This document shows, piece by piece, positions 1 through 5,389 of a stretch of DNA of 6,513 nucleotides. The first letter of the stretch is position 1. The number at the start of each line of letters is the position of its first letter. Both the position numbers and the translations under genes were made by a program. The notes under the pieces are model-generated. The model was given only the letters and a program-made list of their open reading frames with translations. It was not told where the DNA came from and made no database searches. Source of the DNA: an uncultured Thalassolituus sp. (lineage in GTDB: Bacteria > Pseudomonadota > Gammaproteobacteria > Pseudomonadales > Oceanobacteraceae); NCBI GenBank assembly GCA_913054055.1, contig CAJXIT010000202.1, positions 1 through 6,513 of the forward strand. The letters run 5' to 3'.

Positions 1-372
1 CGCCATGACTGCAACCACCTTACCACTCTTAAATACCTTAAGCGTTGGAATACTGCGAATGGCAAATTGTGCTGCTAATTGTTGCTGATCTTCAGTATTC
101 ACTTTTACAAAAATGGCTTTGCCTTGATTGTCTTTTGCCACCTGGCTGAATACTGGTGCCATCATTTTACATGGGCCACACCAAGGGGCCCAAAAATCCA
201 CTACGATTGGCAACTCTGAGCGAGAGATGAATTTTTGAAATTGTTGTCCATTTAATTCGTGCACAACTCCTTCTAGTAAAGGGTGCTTACATTTTCCACA
301 CTTTGGGGATTCACTTAGGCGTTGTTCCGGTACAGAATTTACGGCTAAGCATTCACTGCATACTAGGTGCAT
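1..372 (-). CDS. trxC: Thioredoxin 2 (TrxC), 5' part, truncated by the window edge
   Basis: Cytoplasmic thiol-disulfide reductase with an N-terminal zinc-binding domain. The first 124 residues are present; E. coli TrxC has 139, so about 15-20 C-terminal residues lie beyond base 1. Two CxxC pairs (C5/C8 and C25/C28) form the zinc site that separates TrxC from TrxA. The redox centre is WCGPC at residues 64-68, inside FWAPWCGPCK. The cis-proline loop is SIPT with P109, preceded by KVNTE near residues 90-94 as in E. coli TrxC. The ATG at 370-372 has a GAGG ribosome-binding sequence 6 nt upstream (377-380), and this start includes the first zinc pair. The gene has its own probable promoter at 404-433, so it is likely a separate unit from the biotin operon despite the same orientation. 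Identification rests on family motifs; the missing end cannot be checked. Confidence 0.93.
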   Translation of the reverse strand, partial: MHLVCSECLAVNSVPEQRLSESPKCGKCKHPLLEGVVHELNGQQFQKFISRSELPIVVDFWAPWCGPCKMMAPVFSQVAKDNQGKAIFVKVNTEDQQQLAAQFAIRSIPTLKVFKSGKVVAVMA

Positions 373-403
373 GATGACCTCAATGTTTTTAAATTAGAAA
401 TGA

Positions 404-433
404 TTTATATAGGATCAGAAGTCACAAAATCAA
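404..433 (-). promoter_or_regulatory. Probable sigma70-type promoter of trxC
   Basis: On the minus strand TTGATT (428-433) is followed after 16 nt by TATATA (406-411); TATAAA at 404-409 with 18 nt is an equally good reading. The expected transcript start near 397-399 would give a leader of about 25 nt before the trxC ATG. The -35 hexamer overlaps the base of the hairpin at 432-464, so the end of the bio operon and the start of trxC transcription abut. Inferred from consensus match only. Confidence 0.5.
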
Positions 434-464
434 GCTAGGTTATCATTGTTTGATGACCTAGCTT
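432..464 (-). terminator. Hairpin between bioD and trxC, probable operon terminator
   Basis: A 14-bp inverted repeat (432-445 with 451-464) surrounds a 5-nt loop. Read on the minus strand it has one A-C mismatch (441/455) and is followed by GATTTTG, an imperfect U-tract, so it could end the bio operon about 75 nt after the bioD stop. Read on the plus strand the same position is a G-U wobble and the stem runs straight into TTTT, which makes it the better intrinsic terminator in that direction. A bidirectional role is possible, although no plus-strand gene is evident in the window. Confidence 0.55.
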
Positions 465-475
465 TTCATTCATAA

Positions 476-511
476 GGAGAGCGATGTTGATGATTGATCA
501 GCTCGCTCTTC
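476..511. repeat. Inverted repeat downstream of bioD
   Basis: AGAGCGA (478-484) pairs perfectly with TCGCTCT (503-509). On the plus strand the stem extends to 9 bp through a G-T wobble and a G-C pair. The 18-nt centre contains the self-complementary TGATCA. It has no adjacent T-run on either strand, so it does not look like a complete terminator. It may protect the 3' end of the bio mRNA or be incidental. It lies 28 nt beyond the bioD stop, ahead of the stronger hairpin at 432-464. Confidence 0.3.
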
Positions 512-539
512 AAGCGTGTGATGTAAAAAGAGTCACGTC

Positions 540-1226
540 TTAGGCATCAACACTTGGCAGTTTAATGTGACTAGCCACCGTTTCAGGGGTGGGTTCTGAT
601 AAAAACGGGACTTCACCTAAGCAAGGAGCCTGAATCATGGCGTGCAAGGTTTCAATGTTCTCTTTATAAACCGCCATATCCTCATCTACACGATTGGCAA
701 TCCAACCAGCCAGTTTCAAACCGTCACGCTGAATGGCTTCAACGGTTAACAAAGCATGATTTAAACAACCGAGCTTCATGCCCACCACCAGTATCACGGG
801 CAGGTTTAATTCTTTAGTGACATCAGCCAAGGTTTCTTTGGGGTTTAACGGCACACGATAACCCCCTGCCCCTTCTACCAAGGTAAATTGCGCTCGGTTA
901 ATCATTAATACCCCGCGCAGTAAACCAACAATCCGACCTGCACTTAGTGGGCGCCTAAGCTGCTGACCTGCTATATGTGGTGCAATGGGTGGGGCAAACG
1001 CAATTGGGTTAACCTGTTCATAGGGCAACTCTTCTGTGCTTTGCGCCATTAGCATTAAAGCATCATCATTTCGCAGTCCTTCTGGTGTCTCTTCGCACCC
1101 GGCTGCAATGGGTTTCAAACCAACGGTACTTAACCCCTCGGACTTGGATTTATTTAATAAACCCGCTGCAATTAAGGTTTTGCCAGCGTCAGTATCGGTT
1201 CCCGCGATAAAATATTTTTGTTTCAT
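540..1226 (-). CDS. bioD: Dethiobiotin synthetase (ATP-dependent)
   Basis: Catalyses ATP- and CO2-dependent closure of the ureido ring of 7,8-diaminopelargonate to give dethiobiotin, in the cytoplasm as a homodimer. At 228 residues it matches the family (E. coli BioD 225). The N-terminal P-loop is GTDTDAGKT (residues 9-17), with K16 and T17 for phosphate and Mg. LKPIAAG follows at 37-43, with K38 as the substrate lysine. NDDAL (53-57) supplies the conserved acidic residue, NPIAFAPPIAPHIA (73-86) is the substrate-loop signature, and VEGAGGYRVPL (117-127) is the second signature. GWIANRV carries the conserved nucleotide-base Asn, and GEVPFL is the usual C-terminal motif. The ATG at 1224-1226 has AAAGG 7 nt upstream (1234-1238), overlapping the bioC stop. 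Only 10 nt separate the two genes, so it is co-transcribed and probably translationally linked. It is the last gene of the operon. Confidence 0.96.
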   Translation of the reverse strand: MKQKYFIAGTDTDAGKTLIAAGLLNKSKSEGLSTVGLKPIAAGCEETPEGLRNDDALMLMAQSTEELPYEQVNPIAFAPPIAPHIAGQQLRRPLSAGRIVGLLRGVLMINRAQFTLVEGAGGYRVPLNPKETLADVTKELNLPVILVVGMKLGCLNHALLTVEAIQRDGLKLAGWIANRVDEDMAVYKENIETLHAMIQAPCLGEVPFLSEPTPETVASHIKLPSVDA

Positions 1227-1236
1227 GCTTTAACCT

Positions 1237-2034
1237 TTACGAAATAATTTTGGGTTTGCTTAAGACACAGGTAAATACTTCATAACTGGCAGGTAGGCCT
1301 TGCTCAGTACGAAACGATTCCAGTGCTTTTGTGAATTTTTTAATGGTGCCAGGGCTGGTTAATGCTTTTGCTCGCCCCGATGTAATGTTATGTGCACCGA
1401 TTCGCTTCAATGAATCGGTAAGTGCTCTCACGGTTGAATAATAATGTACTTCTGTTTTTGTATTCATGAGGGCCACGTCAAACTCACTTGCATCTACTAC
1501 ATTCATTAATGCGCTTGCTGGTTCAAAATCGTTAACATGCTGATAGTCATCCGCTTGCGCCCATGCTTGCTTTAACTCTTGTAAGGTTCCATCCGCAAGG
1601 GTACTTAATACTAATTGCCCACCCGGCGCTAAGCATCGATATATTTCAGCTAGTACCTGGCTAAAACGATCACACCATTGCACGGCAAAATTTGAAAATA
1701 TCAAATCATACTGATTATCTTTAAACGGTAAATTTTCAGCGTCTGCCATTTCATATTTAAATAAGGGGTAATGGGACTGCGCATAATCCAGCATGCCTTG
1801 GGATAAGTCGGCACCGGTAACATTTTGTGTTTGATATTTTTCAGACAGTAATGGCAAGCAGTAGCCCGTACCACAACCCAAGTCCAAAATGGCTTTGCTG
1901 TGGTTAATAGTCTTAGGCGATATTGAAATAAGACCCTGAGCAATTTTATGTTGAATCAAGGCATATTCATCATAGTCATTGGCCGCATCACCAAAGCTTT
2001 GTGCAACCGCCTGTTTTTCAATGTTGAGCGACAC
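1237..2034 (-). CDS. bioC: Malonyl-ACP O-methyltransferase, SAM-dependent
   Basis: Starts the pimeloyl arm of biotin by methylating the free carboxyl of malonyl-ACP, disguising it as a fatty-acid primer. The protein has 265 residues (E. coli 251). The N-terminus IEKQAVAQSFGDAANDYDEY aligns with the conserved BioC start. SAM-binding motif I is ILDLGCGTGY (49-58). The acidic ribose-binding residue is D76 in GADLS, motif II is near ADAENLPF (97-104), and the signature SNFAVQWC spans 114-121. APGGQLVLSTL forms the late strand motif. The start is GTG at 2032-2034. It lies 1 nt after the bioH stop, no in-frame ATG precedes the conserved N-terminus, and only a weak purine stretch (CAGGG) lies about 11 nt upstream, so translation probably depends on ribosomes finishing bioH. 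All SAM-binding motifs are intact. Confidence 0.95.
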   Translation of the reverse strand: MSLNIEKQAVAQSFGDAANDYDEYALIQHKIAQGLISISPKTINHSKAILDLGCGTGYCLPLLSEKYQTQNVTGADLSQGMLDYAQSHYPLFKYEMADAENLPFKDNQYDLIFSNFAVQWCDRFSQVLAEIYRCLAPGGQLVLSTLADGTLQELKQAWAQADDYQHVNDFEPASALMNVVDASEFDVALMNTKTEVHYYSTVRALTDSLKRIGAHNITSGRAKALTSPGTIKKFTKALESFRTEQGLPASYEVFTCVLSKPKIIS

Positions 2035-2035
2035 C

Positions 2036-2830
2036 TTATTTACTGCCCTGCATAAAGGTTAAAATACCATTGGCAACTGATTGCGGTTGAGTCACCAAAC
2101 ATGCATGGCTGCCATTGGGCACAAAACTCACAAGGTGCATAGGATTCAATGCGTTCAATTCCTGACTGAGCTTGTTAGGCACAATGGCGTCATCCGTTGC
2201 TAAAATATGCAAACAAGGTTGAGGGAAGATTGCCATCAACTTGCGATTATCCATTAAGGCCAATAAATTGAGCGAGGCCTTTAATACCGCACTTTGTGTA
2301 GATTGAGACTGGGTATGCTGTTGCAACCATTTTAAATGCACCAGCATATCTTTTTGCTCACCCACAACAGTCAGTGCAGCAAAGCGACGCAGTGTGGTTT
2401 TCACATCATCAATGGATTCCATAAATCCATTATACAAAGGTGAAGGCACACCCTGCTTCCATTGTTTGTCGGCTAAAAATCTTGCGTTACTGCATATGGT
2501 CATGACTTTTTTAATTTGATCTGGTGCTCGCGCAGCGGCCTGAACCGCTAACATGCCACCTAGTGACCACCCCAACCAAGCCGCACCTTTTGGCGCAACA
2601 TCAAGCAGTGCCGATACTAAGTGGTTAATGTCGTAAGCTTGCTCAGCATCCTCACAAACACTGTCTCCAAACCCGGGTAAATCAACGGCTACAAAATGAA
2701 AATGCTCTGAAAATAATTCGGCTAAAGGTTTAAACACCTGTGCGTTAGAAGCCCAACCGTGAATACAAAAAATAACTGGCAAATTGTTTGGGTTGGTTTG
2801 GTCACCCCATGAATGTAAAGCAAGTGTCAT
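2036..2830 (-). CDS. bioH: Pimeloyl-[ACP] methyl ester carboxylesterase
   Basis: Alpha/beta hydrolase that cleaves the methyl ester of pimeloyl-ACP, ending elongation and exposing the carboxyl for the later steps. Length is 264 residues (E. coli BioH 256). The oxyanion loop is HGWASNAQVF (24-33), matching the BioH HGW signature. VDLPGFGDS spans 49-57. The nucleophile elbow is GWSLGG with S89. The acid is D214 in the segment ILATDDAIVP, and the base is H242 in NGSHA. The full catalytic triad is therefore present. The ATG (2828-2830) overlaps the TGA stop of bioF in an ATGA arrangement. GGAG at 2838-2841, 7 nt upstream, is a good ribosome-binding site, so bioH should still be translated despite the frameshift in bioF. 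Finding it beside bioC supports BioH over a generic esterase. Confidence 0.94.
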   Translation of the reverse strand: MTLALHSWGDQTNPNNLPVIFCIHGWASNAQVFKPLAELFSEHFHFVAVDLPGFGDSVCEDAEQAYDINHLVSALLDVAPKGAAWLGWSLGGMLAVQAAARAPDQIKKVMTICSNARFLADKQWKQGVPSPLYNGFMESIDDVKTTLRRFAALTVVGEQKDMLVHLKWLQQHTQSQSTQSAVLKASLNLLALMDNRKLMAIFPQPCLHILATDDAIVPNKLSQELNALNPMHLVSFVPNGSHACLVTQPQSVANGILTFMQGSK

Positions 2831-4028
2831 GAGGAAACTCCGTGAGTATTGTCTAATTTTTTTATGGATGGATAAATATCAGCGAGTCCATTTAATGCAG
2901 ACAACAATCGATCAACATGATCCACACTATGAGCTGCTGATAATGTAATGCGTAATCTTGAGGTGCCTTGTGGCACGGTTGGAGGACGAATGGCCGTCAC
3001 CATGATGCCTTGCTGTTTTAATTCATTACTGATGGCTAAGGCTTGCTCTGCATCACCCACCAGCAAGGGCTGTATGGCAGTATGAGAGGTCATCAAGTTA
3101 AAACCTAATAGCGCAGCCTCTTTTCTAAAGTGTGCAATCAAATCATTCAAGTGCGTACGACGCTGGGGCTCAGTTTTAATGATGTTCAGACTGGCTAAGG
3201 TGGCTGCAGCAATGGAAGCAGGCATGGCCGTTGTGTAAATATAGGGGCGCGCAAAGTTAGTCAGATAATCGATTAACTCGGTGCTGCCAGCCACAAAAGC
3301 CCCTGCCGTGCCGAAGCCTTTGCCTAGCGTGCCCATTAAAATTTGAACGTCATGTTGAGTCACCGCCTGAGCTTCACAAATGCCCGCTCCGGTATGACCT
3401 AATGCCGCCATCCCATGAGCGTCATCCACCATGAGCCAAGCATCTTTTTGTTTTGCCAGTTGTGACAACGCCGATAAATCTGCCACGTCACCATCCATGC
3501 TGAACACTCCGTCTGTGACAATGAGTTTTCTTCTGGCTTCTGAACGATCTAATTTGTTTGCTAAATTTTTTAAGTCTTTATGGGGATAACGCTGAAGCGT
3601 GCACCGCTTAATAAACCACCATCTAATAATGATGCGTGATTCCATTTATCTTGAAAGACCGCATCTTGTTTTGACAGTAATGCATCAATCACACCTAGGT
3701 TAGCCATATAACCTGTGCTGAATAACAGCGCTTTGTCTCGACCCGTAAATGCTGCTAAGGCAGTTTCCAATTCATGGTGCAACTGAGTATGGCCATTCAC
3801 AAGATGCGCAGCGCCGCTGCCCACACCAAATTGTTTGGCGGCAGTCTGCAGGGATTCAATCAATTTTGGATGATTCGCCAAGCCCAAATAGTCATTGCTG
3901 CAAAATGTCAGATAATGCTCGCCATCCACTTGCATGTGAGGGCCTTGCGGCGTTTCCACAATACGAGGCTTGCGCAGCAAGTTTTGCTCACGGCGCTGGT
4001 TTAAATCGGCGGTTAAATCAAATGACAT
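2827..4028 (-). pseudogene. bioF: 8-amino-7-oxononanoate (KAPA) synthase, frameshifted as written
   Basis: PLP enzyme that condenses pimeloyl-ACP with alanine to give KAPA. The 5' piece (3570-4028) starts at ATG 4026-4028 and reads through CSNDYLGL (43-50), GSGAAHLVNGH (70-80), LLFSTGY (101-107) and H131 in NHASLLDG, then leaves the family after GARF (residue 145). The 3' piece continues in the other frame from QRYPHKD through TDGVFSMDGD, VDDAHG and GTLGKGFG. The expected family sequence GARF-QRYPHKD is restored by one extra base at about 3594-3596, giving 400 residues (E. coli 384), with D202, H205 and PLP lysine K237 in corrected numbering. As written, the product stops after 152 residues without the PLP lysine. 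The site has no slippery heptamer. An in-frame TAG three codons upstream fixes the start; the ribosome-binding site is poor. The 3' end overlaps bioH by 4 nt. Confidence 0.9.
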
Positions 4029-4041
4029 ATTGATAGGCTAT

Positions 4042-4080
4042 CTGCTGCACAGAAAGCAGCAGGCGGTTCACACCTGCTGC
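4042..4080 (-). promoter_or_regulatory. Alternative hairpins in the bioB-bioF gap
   Basis: Read on the mRNA strand, GCAGCAGGUG (4080-4071) pairs with CGCCUGCUGC (4065-4056) through 10 bp with one G-U and a UGAAC loop. UUUCUGU follows directly. The 3' arm CCUGCUGC can instead pair with a third copy, GCAGCAG (4048-4042), across the UUUCUGU loop, so the two hairpins exclude each other. The second ends 13 nt before the bioF ATG, where no clear Shine-Dalgarno is present. Possible roles are partial termination, RNA processing or control of bioF translation. The structure is seen in the sequence; the function is inferred. Confidence 0.45.
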
Positions 4081-4098
4081 CATCTGAGCCGCGTGATA

Positions 4099-5157
4099 CT
4101 AGACGCTGGCGTCGTAGAAAGGCTGTTTTTGATCGTTCTTTTGAAGCTGCTTTGACAACACGTCTTCTTGATCCTGATCGTCGCGCTCCACAATGGCTTG
4201 CTCAGGTTTAATACCTAAGCGAGCAAACAGCTGCATGTCTGCATGGGCTTCAGGGTTCGGTGTGGTCAGTAGACATTCACCGTAGAATATTGAATTCGCA
4301 CCCGCTAAGAAACACATGGCTTGCATTTCATCTGACATGGCTTCACGGCCTGCTGATAAACGTACATGAGATTTTGGCATTAGGATTCGAGCAACCGCAA
4401 TACAGCGAACAAAATCAATATGATCTAAGTCTTCTACGTTCTCCATTGGTGTACCTTTTACTTTCACAAGCATATTTAGAGGCACACTTTCAGGTTGCAC
4501 TGGCAAGTTAGCTAACTGAGTTAATAAACCGATACGGTCGTTTTCAGTTTCGCCCATACCAATGATGCCGCCAGAACAAATTTTCATGCCGCTGTCGCGA
4601 ACATTTTGTAGCGTGTCTAGGCGATCGCCGTAAGTACGGGTAGTGATAATCTTGTCGTAGAATTCAGGGCTGGTATCAAGGTTATGGTTATAATAATCCA
4701 AACCGGCATCCGCCAGTTGCTGAGCTTGATCTTCATCTAACATACCTAGTGTCATGCAGGTTTCTAACCCCATTTCACGAACACCCTTCACCATATCTAA
4801 TACGTAAGGCATGTCACGCTTGTTCGGGTTTTTCCATGCTGCACCCATACAAAAACGGCTAGAGCCTTTTGCTTTGGCTTCAGCGGCTTTTTTAAGTACC
4901 GCTTCTACTTCCATCAAACGCTGCTTTTCTAAGCCAGTATTGTAATGAGCAGACTGCGGGCAATATTTACAGTCTTCTGGGCAAGAACCGGTTTTAATAG
5001 AAAGCAGTGTGCTGACTTGTACTTCATTAGGGTTGAAGTTAGCGCGGTGAACGGTTTGCGCATCGAACAGTAAGTCGTTAAAAGGCTTATCAAATAATCC
5101 TTGAACCTCTTCACGGGTCCAGTCATGACGGATGTTTTGCTCAGTTGATGCACTCAT
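4099..5157 (-). CDS. bioB: Biotin synthase (radical SAM)
   Basis: Inserts sulfur between C6 and C9 of dethiobiotin, the last step of biotin synthesis, as a cytoplasmic iron-sulfur homodimer. Length is 352 residues (E. coli 346), and similarity to E. coli BioB runs nearly the full length. The radical-SAM [4Fe-4S] ligands are C59, C63 and C66 in CPEDCKYCPQ. The ligands of the sacrificial [2Fe-2S] cluster are all present: C103 (RFCMGAAWK), C134 (ETCMTLG), C194 (KICSGGIIG) and R266 (VRLSAGRE). YYNHNLDTSPEFY (155-167) is the family signature. The ATG at 5155-5157 has AAAGGA 6 nt upstream (5164-5169). It is the first gene of the operon, under the promoter and BirA-like site at 5262-5314. The last 30 or so residues are acidic and Gln-rich and diverge from E. 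coli, which is usual for BioB tails. Confidence 0.98.
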   Translation of the reverse strand: MSASTEQNIRHDWTREEVQGLFDKPFNDLLFDAQTVHRANFNPNEVQVSTLLSIKTGSCPEDCKYCPQSAHYNTGLEKQRLMEVEAVLKKAAEAKAKGSSRFCMGAAWKNPNKRDMPYVLDMVKGVREMGLETCMTLGMLDEDQAQQLADAGLDYYNHNLDTSPEFYDKIITTRTYGDRLDTLQNVRDSGMKICSGGIIGMGETENDRIGLLTQLANLPVQPESVPLNMLVKVKGTPMENVEDLDHIDFVRCIAVARILMPKSHVRLSAGREAMSDEMQAMCFLAGANSIFYGECLLTTPNPEAHADMQLFARLGIKPEQAIVERDDQDQEDVLSKQLQKNDQKQPFYDASV

Positions 5158-5190
5158 GGCGAATCCTTTATTTCTTCTTTCTTTTCGCTA

Positions 5191-5222
5191 AAGCCCCTGA
5201 ATATAGAGGCTTAAGCCAGCCT
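5191..5222 (-). promoter_or_regulatory. Overlapping small hairpins in the bioB leader
   Basis: On the mRNA strand AGGCU (5222-5218) can pair with AGCCU (5211-5207). Alternatively AAGCCUC (5212-5206) can pair with GGGGCUU (5197-5191), including one U-G. The two share bases and cannot coexist. GGCTTAAGCC (5208-5217) is also a perfect palindrome in DNA. No U-tract follows and the ribosome-binding site at 5164-5169 stays free, so this is not a clear attenuator. It may be coincidental. Confidence 0.2.
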
Positions 5223-5261
5223 AAAATCGTGTCTCAGGCCATGATATTTAATGATGGCGCT

Positions 5262-5289
5262 ATATTACCCCAATACTCAAATCAGTCAA
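5262..5289 (-). promoter_or_regulatory. Probable sigma70-type promoter of the bio operon
   Basis: On the minus strand TTGACT (5284-5289, 5 of 6 to consensus) is followed after 16 nt by TAATAT (5262-5267). Transcription would begin near 5255, giving a leader of about 98 nt before bioB. It is the best promoter match in the gap between the FAS1 terminator and bioB. The -35 element lies inside the right half of the BirA-like site, as expected for a repressible promoter. Confidence 0.6.
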
Positions 5290-5314
5290 CCTCAAGCAAA
5301 ACAATGGTTTACTA
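5283..5314 (-). promoter_or_regulatory. Putative BirA operator (BIO box)
   Basis: The left half-site TAGTAAACC (5306-5314) matches 8 of 9 positions of the known BirA half-site TTGTAAACC. After 14 nt comes GGTTGACTG (5283-5291), matching 6 of 9 positions of GGTTTACAA. Known operators have this inverted pair separated by about 14-16 nt upstream of biotin genes. The right half covers the promoter -35, so bound biotinyl-AMP-BirA would block RNA polymerase when biotin is plentiful. The degenerate right half may reflect the need to keep TTGACT. The assignment assumes a BirA with a DNA-binding domain, which is not in this window. Confidence 0.55.
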
Positions 5315-5330
5315 CAGCTTAAAATACAAG

Positions 5331-5361
5331 CAACCCTATTAACCAATGGCCAATAGGGTTG
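5331..5361 (-). terminator. Probable intrinsic terminator of the FAS1 gene
   Basis: CAACCCTATT (5331-5340) is perfectly complementary to AATAGGGTTG (5352-5361), a 10-bp stem with an 11-nt loop, 28 nt beyond the FAS1 stop codon. On the minus strand it is followed by CTTGTATTTT, a broken U-tract; on the plus strand an A/G-rich stretch follows, so only minus-strand termination fits. It insulates the bio operon from the lipoprotein gene. Confidence 0.6.
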
Positions 5362-5389
5362 AAAGGTGATGCTATGTTAAAGCGGCTTA

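Noticed and set aside
1701..1943. 80-codon minus-strand frame inside bioC
   Set aside because: It is an alternative frame of bioC. The bioC frame carries all SAM-binding motifs and this one shows no recognisable domain.
3585..3605. Programmed -1 ribosomal frameshifting in bioF
   Set aside because: The local sequence CGC-TTC-AGC contains no slippery heptamer and no clear stimulatory hairpin follows. BioF is not known to need recoding. A lost base explains the data more simply.
2827..3645. Independent shorter aminotransferase starting at ATG 3643-3645
   Set aside because: The first 17 residues are out-of-frame translation of the conserved NHASLLDGG region, there is no convincing ribosome-binding site, and the product would lack the N-terminal part of the PLP fold. 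It is the 3' part of bioF.
4260..4511. Plus-strand frame opposite bioB, and similar ones opposite bioD and bioF
   Set aside because: These antisense frames lie within strongly conserved minus-strand genes and show no family motifs.
5145..5342. Plus-strand frame across the bioB leader and promoter
   Set aside because: It covers the bioB start, promoter and operator region, has no recognisable domain or good ribosome-binding site, and is best explained as chance.
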